Below, piece by piece: positions 35,101 to 50,100 of a stretch of DNA of 64,000 nucleotides; position 1 is the stretch's first letter; each line of letters starts with the position of its first letter. A program made the position numbers and the translations under genes. The notes under the pieces were generated by a model. That model did not search any database and was not told the DNA's origin. It was given only the letters and a program-made list of their open reading frames with translations. Source of the stretch: Owenia fusiformis (lineage: Eukaryota; Annelida; Polychaeta; Sabellida; Oweniidae); assembly GCA_903813345.2 (NCBI GenBank), contig CAIIXF020000006.1, positions 29,705,936 to 29,769,935 of the forward strand, read 5' to 3'.

Positions 35101-38100
35101 TTTAATGCTGAAATTGATAATTTATCCATACATTTTAAGAAAATAGGTATGTCAAAGAAGATGTTAAACAAAATGTTGCCTTGATAGTTCAGAAAAATGA
35201 AAAAACTTTCCTACATTGTATTTTCTCTACAGTCCTTATTGCCCCTTTAATGATTTTGAAAGAAATGGACTTGAAACTCAAGAAAATCTTTTTCTTTGTT
35301 TTTTTTAATTTTATTTGCCTTTTATTTTGCCTGGGCGGAATTATTGCAAAAGAATTTCTCACAATAAATATTTGCAAGGTAAACAAAGGAGACTTGATAC
35401 ATCGAAGTCTCAGCTTTCTTTGTGTGATGAATCCTTCTTTGTACTTAGACTGTGTTTTTGGGTTCAATAAAAGGGACTTAACATGCAAATGTCACCACCT
35501 GTCAATTGTTACAGACATCAAACACCAACTGGTGAATGTTGAACACCAAACACAAAAAGTTTGAGATTTCACTATAACAAGATGCCACTACTTGTGGTGG
35601 TGAAATAATAAAAACGCTTTTGAGGGTGAGGCTATTAGAATGTCTAGAAGCTGGTGTTTAGATCAATCTGTGTTTGAATAGGTAATTGAAATGAATTAGT
35701 AAGCCTTTCAAATACAATATCTTTCAACTCAGTCTTACCACTTTTGATGTCAATGTATCCAAGTCAACCTTTTGTCCCTCTTTGTAAAACATCTTCAGAA
35801 AGAACTGCAAAACAGTAAACATGTTTGCTAAAATTGTGCAGACATTTTCATTTGTAAACACAGGATGATGACACATAGTTAAAAACATATTTTAAATATT
35901 CAACTATTTAATCTGAACACTTTTTCGGTCCCATTTTTTCCATTGACTTCCATGTTAAAGAAACCTTGAAATGTGAACACCTCCTGATTTGAGCAGAGAA
36001 CAGCTACAGTATATATGAAAAATTAACCTTTCTAATATGAACACTCTTTTTAACCTATCACATGTTTCATACAAATTTGCTCAAGCATTTCAAATTAATC
36101 ACTGTTTTATCATGATATTCAAACTTTTGAAAAAAACATTGAATGATCTAAATCCCATTGTGTCTTTCTAGCATGACCACTAAACTCATTTGAATCAAAT
36201 TTTTAGAATGCCATAAAGTTACTTGGTCAATAGACTTGAGAATGTTTTCACATTTCTTTCAAGTCCTGAGAATCTCACGAATGCACAGACCTTGGAATGT
36301 GAACACCTCTTTATACAAATGCTTCTATTCACTCCCAATGGCATTTGGATTAGACAGTTATACATTGTACTGTATATGTCGAATTAATTTTTTGATACTT
36401 ACCGCTAATGATTGTGAAACAAGTTCAGCCTGATAGTCTGTAGCACCCTCAAAATGACAGACATTCAAAGCTTCATTCTCAAAATCCTGAAACAAAATAT
36501 TTTCATCACAATTAGTAATTTTCTTGTCCAGAGTATAAATATTTTCCATCAACATATGCAATATGCGATTTGAAAAACAGATTAAAGTACATGTAAATGT
36601 ATATGGGGCGTGGGGTGTAGTCCATTTGTTTAGATTTATATGGAAACAGAAAGAAAAAGGCTTATAGACAATAATAAATGTTAACACATTTTAGTGTATC
36701 AACTAAATATGTACCTTGACAATGTATTCCCAAAGTTTGATGGTGACCCTATGACTTAGATGACTGTACAACCATTGGCCAAGAGCTGTCCAATGATTGG
36801 TCAGGAACTCTGTGAGGGGACGTAACCTGATATCCAATGGTAGATATGGTGCATCAAGAGCAAGCAGGAAATGAAGTGTGTCCCGGAAGAACAAGTTGAT
36901 CTAAGTAAAACAATTAACAAACAAAACTGGTAAAGGTTCCTGTGTCAGGGGCTGTTTCACACCATGTTTTACATGAAAGATCCTTGTTCGGGATTTGGGG
37001 TGTTTTTGTCGATATGACCAGTTTATCTTTTTATGTTCCCTTTTCTTAATGAAATTTTAACATTTTTTAATATTTCATTTAGCATCTTGCGCATAAATAT
37101 CATATCTAACACAACTTATTTACAATGTACACGTATTCCCCTTTTATCAAACAAGTAATATTTTTTATCACTCACCCTGTACGCAAGAATGTTTATCTGC
37201 CCTGCCAAGATGGCTTCCAGCTTGTGTTTGCACTCGCCAAAGATGACGTCTGCTAACAAAATATCAGTGCTGCCACCTAGTGACAAGTTACTACTCCCAG
37301 AGGACTCAGTTGTGGGAGTTGACCTTGAACTCCCTGCATGGTAACGATTCTGGAATGTGTCTATTACTGCATATTCTGAAAAAATATTGAATAAAATTTA
37401 TAGGGACACATATTGAATTTGAATACTACAAAAAATCATTTTTCATGTTCAGGAAATTATGTTTTACATTTTGATAGTTTGAATCTTCATAAATGAACAA
37501 TTCAGAAAATAATTTAAAAAAGACTTTCTGTTCATTTCATATAAATATTTAGGTTAAATTACAATATAATTCCAGGGCTATTCTTAACATTTCCCCAAAA
37601 TTACATTTGTTCATTGCATTTTACGAGTATATGACTGTACCTTGCATTAGTTTTGATAGTTCTTCACTGAGTGGTGGTTCCATGTTGCGTAGAAGTGCAG
37701 AAAGCCGTGACACCTCTAAGGCTGCTATTGCCCTGTTCTTGAAGACTGGTAGGACTTCTAGCATGGTGGCTGTGTTGCATATCCTCATACACATCTACAG
37801 CACAATGAAGATTAGTATTTGTATTAAAGCATTATTGTTTTTATTGTGTAATTTCCTGTTATGAAATACGAGGTTTGTCCCAAAAGAATTTGCTCTAACT
37901 TTCTTGAATATTCTTCAATTCAGCTATAATCTTGTGTATACTACAATTTAGCATTGTAAGAAAGGACCTACTGGGTCCATGCATTGTAGAGGCCCTATGC
38001 CCATAAGGCATTAGCCTGTAAAATTTGAACCAAATCCATCAACCAGTGCATGAAGAATTGCCCAGACACACCAATAAACAGATGGACATAGGGCTTGAGC

Positions 38101-41100
38101 ACTTCACATTATCCTTATCAAACATCATTCTTTGGAATAATCAAGGCTTATTATATCAGAAAAAAATTTTCTCATCTAAAATTTCAAGCATCTCCTTTGT
38201 TATCCTTTTCTTTCATAATGTTAAGTTTTGTTACCTCGTGATCTATGGGTTCATGTTTATCAGCAATGAACTTAGATTTCCTCTCTGTGTATGCCAGGCA
38301 ATCTGAGTCCCCCCTGGCCATATGTCTGCACCCCCAGATTAACTTCTCTCCCCTCAGGGCAACCATGTCATCTACTAACTAAGGAGTACAGGAAAACATA
38401 TGTTTACATAGTAAGTATTGTGTTAAAGGAAATACTAAATTCATAATATTTGACCAGTATTTCAGTATTACATTCAGCTTGCCTATTCTCTAAAACCTTC
38501 ACATTGATTCCTAGATAAAAATAGAGATTAGAGTATTATTTGTGCTTAGATAAAATGAACAACAGTATGATATTATAAACCATTGCCTCTAGACCAGTAT
38601 GGCAAAGCATACATGTACAATCATTTAATATCTACATGCATCTAACTGATTTACCTGGTCTCCCAATAGCTTCCTAGCTAAGGGTCCCATCATCCCACAA
38701 GCATCCATGCAGAGAATATTCATACCATACACATGTACACCTCTGCTCAATAACTGAAAAATAAATATGAAAACTGAACCAGAACCAATGTAGATGTATA
38801 AAACTGAACTCATTATACACACCCCGGAATAGCCTGACAAAGGTAAATGTCCGCCATTTGTGACAACCGTATCTGATTTTACCGTAGTCAGGATATTCCG
38901 GTGTGAAACAGTTAACACTGAACTACAACATAGAAAACATCTCTGATCTAAATATTAACAAAATTGAAACTAAACTGAACTATAATATACAAAAAAAAAC
39001 TAAACATGATACATGTATGACATGTATCCATTTCAAAACAATGCACCTCGCCACCTGGTTGCACACATAATTACATCTTTAAATTTGTGGCCATGGATAA
39101 CAATAAAAAAAACTCAAATCTGAAGATGTCCATATTATAAATATCTGTAAGAGATTGCTGTATGAATTTCACATCGATCTGATCATGACTTTTTAAGTCA
39201 ACTTTGTAACAAATCATAGATATCTCATCATTTTTTTAATTTGTTGCTATGGCAATGGATATTGCCCAAATTCTGACAATTCTAAAGATATCAATAGACT
39301 ACAATGGAGATGCAAGTAGAAATGATCAGGATTTTCTTCATTAAATGTTCAAAATTTAATCAAAGTGTAAACAGATACAAAAATGTCACAATAGTTACAG
39401 ATGATAATACAAGAAATTTTCACATACCTGAAGCACCTTTTCGTAGATGGATTTCCTAGTGAACATAATTTCTTGCATTCTGTCCTGAGTATTTGTAGCA
39501 GCAGTATCTTTGTTGTCACCTGTTCCCATGTTAGTGTTTGTTTGCATAGTAGAATCTGTTGCCGAGGTAGCATACGATTCATTGTCATTGTGACTCATGG
39601 GGCATATAGTATTGCACATTGTTTGAGAAAAGTTGATCATGCGATTAAACATAACTATAGTGTCAAGAAGGGATCCAGACACCAGTAGTGTGGATACATC
39701 ACTACTAGAGGGAGACACTGTCTGCCTCTTTTGACCTGTTGGTTGGACGGGTGGATTTGTAGATTTAGGAGTATTTTGTGTAGATTGCGTTGGTAAAATT
39801 TTCTTCAGAATCTGAGTACCAGGAGACTGAATCATGTCCTTTCTTTGGAATGTTTCTTTTTGTTGGAATGTGTCTTTTGACTGCATCGTATTATTATTTG
39901 GACTGTGTGCATAATGTTTGATATTCATAGGGGTTCTTCGGCCATTGTTTGCACAATTTCCATTTGTTTCTTTTGTGTAATATTCATTATTGTCATCTAG
40001 GCCAGTGTGCTGTTTAACAGCCTTCGGTTTTGGTAAGACTGACAAATCAGGATATGGTGAACCACATCCAGCAATCTCACTTTCTATGGTATCTGAATCT
40101 GAATCCATATCTATGTGACCAATTACCTCACATATTGCACTGACGTTTATAGGCTCTTGCTGTCTAATATCTTCATTTAAAGGCACTTGAGTGGAAGTTA
40201 AAGGTGATGCCGATCTTGCTCTGACTTCACTAATATCAACATGAAGGTACTGATGCTCGGGTGATGGCAAGCTACTAGGAGAAGACTGTTGCCTAAATGT
40301 GTGATTTGATCCTGGAGTAGCTTCAGGCTGGAAACTGTCTAAAGATGGGGATGAGAAACTGAATCTGTTTGGACTGAGATGATGATTTAAATGATCTTCA
40401 TCTTCTGCACTTCCCAAACTATGGCTCAAACCAGCATCATCCGTAATACCTGTTAACGTTGGTTCAAAATTCAAAGAGAGGCTAGAGACTGGACGAGCGA
40501 AGCCATAATTATCCTCAAACCCTGAGCTACTAGAATACCTCTGTGGTTGCATTAAAGCATTGACCCTGATTTCATTTAAAGAGCGTTTATGGCGTTCCTT
40601 GTGTTCCGTATTGATTTGGTCACCTTGGTCGATATCTTGTGCATTTGATAGGGCATTTGTATTAGCATTGGGTCGTTCAGTGATGGATAGTCTTACTGGT
40701 ATACTTTGTGACACTTTTACCCAATTGGAAGGTTCATTCTGAAAGAAAATAAACGAGTTAAAAAAAGATGGCATTATAATGAGTTAAGCACCCTCTGGGG
40801 GATTGACACTTACATACAGATCTTTATTTTATTAAAATTTAAGATATTAAAGTGTGTCAAATTAGAAACCTGAGATTTCTTAAACTCAAATCTCATGCTC
40901 AACCACTAAGCTACAAATATGTTTGCTGATTGAAAATGTCCTTAAAACATTTTTAATGTTAAATTACTGTAGTGAAACCTGTATAAACGAACACCTCTCT
41001 AATCTGAACACAACAAATATACATATGACATACACATAAAAGTAATGCAATATCAAACCACAAATAATAACTTACATGTTGAGCAGAGGTAGGTGTGGAA

Positions 41101-44100
41101 GAATTCGAGACTTGGTAGTTGTCAAAAGCGGAGTTAAGTGATGGTGTTAGAGACCCAATAGACACTGTGCGAGACCTCTGTCCACTTGATAGTGACCCCT
41201 TGCTTGGGATATCCAAGTCTGTGAACTACAATAAAATAATCACATCACATGATCTGGCTCAATTTGTTTACTGACATAATGGGTCACTCTTATATGGGTC
41301 TTTCTGCCACTCTTACATATGGATTTCTGTGACATTATGGGTCATAAGACACATATGGGTGATTATACAAGTTCCAAAAGGAACAGTGTAAGAGTCTTTT
41401 AAAAGTTCATGTAGTACAGAACTTCACAAAGTTCATCAGAAACCATTACACCATTATGTGAATTAACCTATATCTAAATGTACATCATTTGATACATTTC
41501 AAATTATTTTCTATCTTACCTTATCCATGCCTATAGACTGTAGAGTCAACCTTCCCATGCTGTATCTAACACAATCCAACCAATTCAATATCTGAGAGGA
41601 AAACTGATGCCGCCAAGTTTGTTTCCTGAAATGACAAAAATAAAGGCCTTAAAGGTATATTAACATGCAAAATATTTTTACACTCAAATGCAGGGGCTAT
41701 TATACTTAGACTTTTGTTGAAAGAGAATTGTGAATCTACTTACTACTACAATAAAAATGACATTGTTCAAGTGCATTCATGTGTATAATGTGGATTTTTG
41801 GGGAGACATCTATTGAAGCCAAATTTCATGAAATCTCCAATTTGAAACAATAGCCAAATCAATTATCCATACAGTTTTTACTTTCTGCCAGACTTCTACT
41901 TACACAGGATTAATAAATTGTGCCCAATCCATATCAAGTGTGTTCAATCTATGCGCCAAACCAACATATTGAAGGTCAATCTCCTTTACAGAAGAGTTGT
42001 TAGGGATGTCAAGGCATTGCACGTCAATCATTAGAAGATTGTACAGTATTTGGCCACATACACTGCTAATATCAAAGTACCTGCAAATAAATATGGTATA
42101 GGATGTATTATTCTAAGGAATATATAGGGCATTTCATCCTAGCAACCAAAAGTAAAGAATCCAATATCAAATACATGTACACTAACAATACTTGGTAAAT
42201 CCCCATATCTGTTCAAAATTACAATTCTGAATTATTCCAATATACAGAAGGCAGAATTTTTCTCCAAAGTTAATAAGCTAGAAGTATTCTACTGCAGCCT
42301 TGGACTTCAAGCCTCATTATAAAGCAAATTCATAAACATAGGTTGTCACAAAAGAAAAGATAAATGTAAGACACCCTGTAAAATGTCACAATTCAAACGT
42401 TATATTACCCACCTTTCAAAGGTAGAAGTAAAGTTAGTTTTGTAATCTTGGATTTCATCACGCAGGTTAAATATCAGTGTATTCACCAGTTTAGGTGTAA
42501 TATCATTGTTGTGGATTTCAAGGCCTTCCATAGCAGACTGTTTCATAGCACTGTATCTCTCATAGCAACCCTCCTAATGTGAGATTAAACAACATCAATA
42601 TAAAATAACAAGGCATCCCGGGGGGTTTACTGTGTACAAAATTTGGCGGGGGTCCTAGGCTGAACCCTCAGATATCAATATACATGTATTCCCATACCAA
42701 AATGTCAAATTTGGATGTGTTCCCATACCAACCGATATAGTGCCCAAAAGCCATACCAAATGCCCAAATATGAAACCAATGCCATACCAAATGTCAAAAA
42801 ATATAGGACCAATGCCATACCAATGCCATGACTGGTCCAAAGTAGAATATTTCCTGGGAAAAAAGCTATTTATTTAAACTGAAGAAGGTTCCAAGAAGAA
42901 GGCGATCTTTGAGGAAAACGAACCAACAACCTCATATTAGTATATGTGTGACTACTTCACCAATTCCATACCATAATTGTGAGATAACATATTTTCCATG
43001 ACCATTTTCATACCAGAAAGTTGAAAAATCTGACCATTTCCATCCCTCAAAAGTCATAATGAGGGGGCATTCTCTAACACATCCTAAAATGTGGGTCCAT
43101 TGCCATACCAAATGTCAAAAAAGGTACCCAATGTGCGCCGAGGATCCCCATCAAGGTTTGTATACAGTGAACCCCCTGGGCAAGCCATTAACATGCAAAA
43201 TATCACAAGCTACCACTTGTTACAGTGTCGACACTGAATGCCAACTTCCAAACACCAACACTGAACCCCATCCCCAAAAAAGTTCGAGACTACAACAATA
43301 TGTCATTACATATGATGGTGACATAATAATGTAATTATAATCCCAGGTTTTGATTGGTTGTGAGCTTTTATGTAATAAAAAAGTAAAGATCAGTGCATTA
43401 TCAAAAAAGTATTATAACACAGATAAGGAGATTTAAGAGTATAACCAGTCACATGGAAAAAATCCCCAGCATTCCAATGAAATGACCGACCTCAAACCAA
43501 GAGGATCATTTACAAATTCCATAAAATGTGTAAATATTGAAAAATTGATGCAACTTACAGTAACAATAGCTTAGTATGTAATACAATAATATACAGTAAA
43601 ACACCCCTGTAAGTGGGACACTCCATAGTCCCATGACCCATTTATTTCATGTTAATTGAACCTCTACGAGTGGAACACCTCCTACATGGAACACTTTTTA
43701 TTGTAAGTGACGTGTCCCTCTAGGTTTGACTCGAGTACTTACCTTAACAAACTGTTGGAAGTATTCAGTGATTGGTTTTTGGATTGTACAAAACAGGTTG
43801 TGTCTGAGTTGAAGTACAAGTCCTAATAGACGCATCAAACTCTCTACCCCTCCACCAGGTCTGTTGCACTCAAAGCTTGTCTTCATGCTAACAAAATGAT
43901 GACGACACGCCCTGAATAGATTTGATGTGGATTCTTTCAGCATTTCCACCTGTGAGATGAAAAGATAAGAACATGAATCTTTTGCATGGATGATCCTAGA
44001 TGATTAAAAATGATAAAGGGTTAAAATCAAGAGTAGCATAGTCACTGGATCCAAACAATGCATTGACATGCAAAATGTCACTACCTACCATTTGTTACAG

Positions 44101-47100
44101 ATGCCAAACACAGAGCACCAACCACCAACCACTGAACACAGTCCACAAAAAGTTAAAGACTAATGCAATGTGGTGGTGACATAAAAACAATGCACTGCAT
44201 ATGTATACCTATACTCTAATGTAATTCAGGTAATCAAAGAGTGTAAAGTATATAAAAAACAACCTATGTATCTTCATCTTTTTAACGTAATTGATTACAA
44301 ATAATCACTTCACATAATATACATACCTCTGATTTGACCAAGCTACCTGTACCACCCTGTGTTGTGAGTATATACATCATTTGTTTCACAAGGTCACACA
44401 CATGCTCAATGTACTGTGGAGTTGCCTCAAAGTTGTCCACTACATGTTCTAGGTAGACCAACTTTCTGTATGAGTCGTCCTAAAAAATAAACCTTTTTTT
44501 ATTTCATATAATGATAGCTATATACCCATTATTTTTATTTTGAAAAACTTAGATTTGCGGCATTTTTGAAATGTCAGCCATTTTGCAAATTTTTATTCAT
44601 TTTTGTTGCATATTACTCACTACTAGTACTCAGGCCAAAAAACAGGCCCCTTGACAAAAGCTGACTATGGGCCTGCTACTCGGTCACATTGTACAACTCC
44701 CCACATAATTTGAGCGAAAAACTACTAAACCCAGATTTAAGGTATAACTAGCTTAACTGTACACATACCACACCATATCGGAGAGCAAACTCCTGTAAGA
44801 GACGTCCTGAAGCTGACGACAGGAGGACCATCTTGCTGTCTCGTCCTCTGTGAACCTCAAATGACTTTTCATAACTACAACAAGGCATTAAATGACAACA
44901 TTTCAAAACCAAGTGTATTGCAAAAGGTTACATATTATTAAGTTAATATGTGCTACAGATGATTACCCCTAGGACACAATTTTTCAAATATTCAAAATTT
45001 AAACCACTATATGTAATTTACATTTCAATCAATGAAATTTAAAATTTAGAGATAATTTTTTTTATTTTTAAGGGAGGCAAATTTTGTGCAAACAGCGACA
45101 TTTTTGACTAACAAAACCTCAAACTTTTAAAAATGTGTAAAGTACTGTAACCTTAACTTTTACACTCGGATACTCAATCATGCAAAATTGGTGTCTCAAA
45201 CTTGTGTGTTAGTGAATAAAGACAGACAGAAGTGGCATGTTCATCTGTATATTCATCCGTTTAGCTACATGCATTTGTACCATCCCAAATTCACCATTTT
45301 GATAACTTGGGCCAAACAAACATATAAGTACCTGATAAATAGTTTCAAATCCAAGATAATAAAATTTTGTATTCTTACATATTGCTCTACTATACACATT
45401 CAGTCAAAACAAGTCTCAAGTGCCCATTGGATACCTTGATTGACCCCACTTCAGAATAATACTTCTCAAACAAATAACACATTAAACTAGAGTTTATATG
45501 ATATGGTCAAACAAATAAAACACTTGATCACAATATTATACAAGTACTATGGTCATAAAATTGTTTCGGGGACCAGCAAACATTATGACCCAAAGACCAC
45601 AACATTTTTCAGAATAATATCTAAATCAAATTTTTTCTGTAAAAGTTTCAAAACAAGAATACAGTAAGTATCTAATTATGTCAAGCCAAAATAATATTTC
45701 AATAAATATTGGATGTAAACTTCCCCCAAGATCAGACACTAATGTGGTAAAAGAACCAAATGTAGAGAAGGAAAGAAAGACATCTTTTCCATAAAAGCTA
45801 AAAGGATCAAAGTTTTTGGGATGACCTCACCATCATATGAAACTAAAAATTGCACTGGTACATGTATGATTATCTTAAGATTGAAGCTGATGAATTATAC
45901 ATACTTGATAAGTTTTTGTAGCAGTTGTTTATAAAGCCTATGAACATTATTGTAAGTCCATTCATAACTATCGTCTCCAAGTTTGTGATGTGAAGGGACA
46001 GTTGAGTGCCAGAATTTAGCAATAAGGGCAGTGATGTGCCTTCTGGTACTCTGCTGCCACCTATCATATGCATTACTAGACTGGAAAAACAGAAATATCT
46101 CGATCTTAACCAAGAGATATATAAAATAAAATAAAAAATAAATTTAGAGAGTTTGGTGAAGTAACTGCACATGCTGCCCATGCATCCTGGCCTGGATAAA
46201 CTATAGTAGGAACCCCCCCCCCCCCCCCCCCACTCTAGATCTCAGCAAACCATGGGGTTTATACAATAAGATTGAGAGCCCATGGCAAAACCGAAAATAG
46301 AAAATAAATAAAATAAATCGCAGCGAAGCCAGGAAGGTGTTCAAAGAACATTGTGATTTTGAATCGATGTTATTGTATTTATCCTGACCAAAGAAAGAAT
46401 CCCATAGAGTTGTTTAAATTCAGTGTATATCCAGTAATATCCCAAGACATTTTGTCTGTTTTTGGGCATTTTTTGACTTGAATTTACATGATGACAGAGA
46501 ATGGATATATGGCACTGCAAGTCAGTAACCCTGCTGGGTAAACGTCACAATTTGCCTTTAATTTACAGTGATTAAAACAGAGAATGGAGATATCACACAT
46601 AAGCAAGTCAGTAAGGTGTTATAATGTACTTCACAAAAGAAATATGTACATAAGGTACAATACAGTACAATATTCTTCAAAGAATTTACAACAAATTGTA
46701 GTAGTGATTTTAATAGGTCCTACCTGAAAGTTACTAACGCTATAATATGGATGGCAGTTACGCTCAAGAAGGGAGAGCTGATTGGCTAGCTCCTCAACAA
46801 GAATCTGAAAGTAAAAATAAATTTCTGTATATATATTTATGCGAAACAATAAAAGTACCCCAAAAAGTTGAGGCTAGAATTCTATCCTTTGAGAATATCA
46901 AATGATATTGAAGTTTTGAAGATCTTTATTGGGAGTACGGTAGTCTTGGTCTTTTTCTGTACAATGCATTCTGATTGCATTCAAAGTCAAACTTAATTTA
47001 TCATGTATGAAGGGTAACTGAATTACATATATCATCAATGCATTTCTTTAAAACACCCAAGACTAATTTTACCCTGTCTAATTGTTTCCTTCCATACTGC

Positions 47101-50100
47101 TCGTAAGCTTTACTCTCATAGTGTCGGGTTCGTTGTTTGCTCAGTTTAAGAGACTGTCGTAGAATTTCACATAGTGTTTCAGCTTGAATACATGCAGCAC
47201 TGTCCTCAAGGTCAGATGCTGTATCTATGCCAGAACTTGGGGATATAACGACCCCAGCACGAGAACTGGAATAATTCACCATGTTATATTTTTTCTATTT
47301 CAACAAAGCAGGAATATTGAAATGTCAATTTATGAATAAGAAAATGCACATATGATTATAACAACAGATCCAAATTATGTTTCGAAAATACTTTTATATC
47401 TATTTTTCTGCCAAATCCACTGTTATAAAAATTGGATGAATTCAAATAATTTACATGATATTCATACCAGATATATGGTACTAAAAAACAACATTTTTGG
47501 AGCCAAATATCAGAATTAGACTAATCTAAATGTATGCAGTTCATATGAGCAATACCTTTTGGCTATATCTATCTGGCTATGGCGGGAGTGATGTGGCAAG
47601 GGGGTGGGGGTTATCCCGCTTGGGGGGTCCGGGGCACCAAGGACTGGGAACTGAGCACAAAGTAAGACATGCTTGAATAACTGAAAATAAAAATCATGGA
47701 ACTATTAAACTACATACTTTGTTTGTTCTCACAAATCAAACCACCACTGAAGACTTCATCATCGATTTGGCTTCTACGTGTACACTGTACAGTAGATAGT
47801 GAAATTGAAGCATATGGCAATTAACAATTCTTTTCATTTCTCGCTCTTCATAAAAAAACACATAACGCACATTTCTTCAGTTATGAGAAATGAAAGCATT
47901 TGGCATCCATTCTGTAGCAGATATCCCTGGCAGATATCCTATTCAGGCAACCAACTATAGCTTTAAATATGTATATGTACATGTACGTGTATAGCTCGAA
48001 AAATATTCATTCATTAATCTTACCTGAAGATCATCTTCATTGAGGAAGTCTGAACTGTTGTTGCTAGATGAGAGCAATGCATTATGGGTTTCTACAATTC
48101 CAGAGTCCCTCTCGTTTCCTTCGACCTAAAAATAGAAAAATGTAACTTTTGAAGAAGTTAATCATACATGTATATTTTTATAAAAACTGGCACATTCCTT
48201 AGATGGTCTTAATACCAATATCAAATTGTGTTACATACAACTAAGTTCATTATTATTACAGCATACGTATCTTAATTTGCTGGTGCTTTGTTCATCAAAT
48301 ACATATTCAATTTATAGAGATAAAAAACAAGCCCATGGTAAATGGTTGAATTCAATGTGTATTAAAATAATTAAATGGGATCAAAAATCATCAAAAGCAA
48401 AACTGATATAACAATTGAGTACACCTAAAGTATAGTACACTGTATGTATAAGGTAAGATTCGAAACTTTATCAAAAATATATATGCTTTAGCTAGAAAAT
48501 ATTCAAAAGTGGGACTTACTGGCCGCATTGTTCCATCAACATTGGGGCATCCAGCTAGAGATAAGCAACACTTTCTACAGCTGGAAATGTTGAAACATGA
48601 ATTCATCAATAGTTGCCTTGACCAATAAGAAAGTTAGCTGGCACTGGCTTTTCAAAACTTACATGTATATTGGCTTGCTGTCTTGTGAATAGTTTACACC
48701 ATATATCATCATAGATGTAATAAAATGCATTATTTATATATTTATCAAATTAAAGAAGAATATATTGCACTAACAACTGGTTTCTTACGAATTTTAAATA
48801 AAACTGTTATTCTACTCTCAATGTTATATTTTTGTCATTTAAACTTACTTGTATTGATTCAAAAATAATTTTGATGATCATTTTTCTCTTGATTAGCAAT
48901 AAAAAAAAACCTTTGAATTCTGATATAATATATAAATGAACTTAAGAACAAATGGTAATACAGTACAGATTGATGTCATTGTCTCTTGAAGAGTTGTTCA
49001 AATCTGATATCACTAGCAAACAAATAAATGCTTTGAATTCCCATGCATGCGCGAATGACCTAGCTGATGATCCAGTTGAAGGCAATCTGACAATGGTGTA
49101 CGTAAAATATGCAACAGTATTCAGTGGCTTCATTGAAATATTATTGTTCATTTGACATTAAATCATGGATCAACAGGAGTCATGGTTGAATGAATTTCCT
49201 ACTTAATTGAATGCATTTTCATTTACCATCTATCAGCAGATCATGTGCATGAACTCCTTACGTGCATTCTAAATCATTGCCCTCAACATCATAGCCTCTT
49301 GGAGAATTGTTTTTCAAAGTTAAGTAGACAAGACATACGTACTCTCCATATAACAACAGATAACTTATCTTAGACATAAGACAATTTTACCATTCTTAAA
49401 ATCTCATTTTGCGCATGTGTAATTCACATTATTTCTCTTTTAGACTTGATTGAATGTAAGACTTCTTGACAGCCTATATTTTCATTATATTCCTTGCTTT
49501 TTTCTCTTATTTTGCCCTATATTTCAATTTAATATAAATGACCACCAAATATTTCAACATTGGGTATACATGTGATAAGCATGTGAGTTTAAGTTTAAGT
49601 TTATGTGATAAGCATGTGATGACTACATATTTAAGATTAACATTGAAATACGCATGCTACAATATGAGATCATAAGACAATTGACCCCACTCCTGACCAT
49701 CATTCAAATTCCCATTGAAGTTACTACATGTACCTTGAAACAATTTATTCTAGGCTAATCTGACTGGTTGATTCTTTCATGTGATCAACATAAAGATAGC
49801 TGGGCCCTAACCTCCTTTGATATAGATAATCAAAGAACAAAACAAGTTCATAATCAACAATGTCATACAATTACCTCATTTACTGATTTTAACAGTATCA
49901 TGCATTTATTATTTTTAATCAGGGGTTTCACTAGAATTTCTCACAACAGGCAAAATTAATGTAAATCATAAATTTAACAAAAGTTGAAAAGTCCCTGAAT
50001 CTGTTGAAAGACCATGATACAACAGACGATTTTGTGAAAACAACTGGTAAAAACCGCCTGTTGCCTGCTGCTAATGAAACCCTAGTTAATATTTTAATAC

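Noticed and set aside
42600-43180. Possible solo LTR
   Set aside because: The ends are inverted, not direct, repeats and the interior is simple tandem words, so a foldback MITE fits better.
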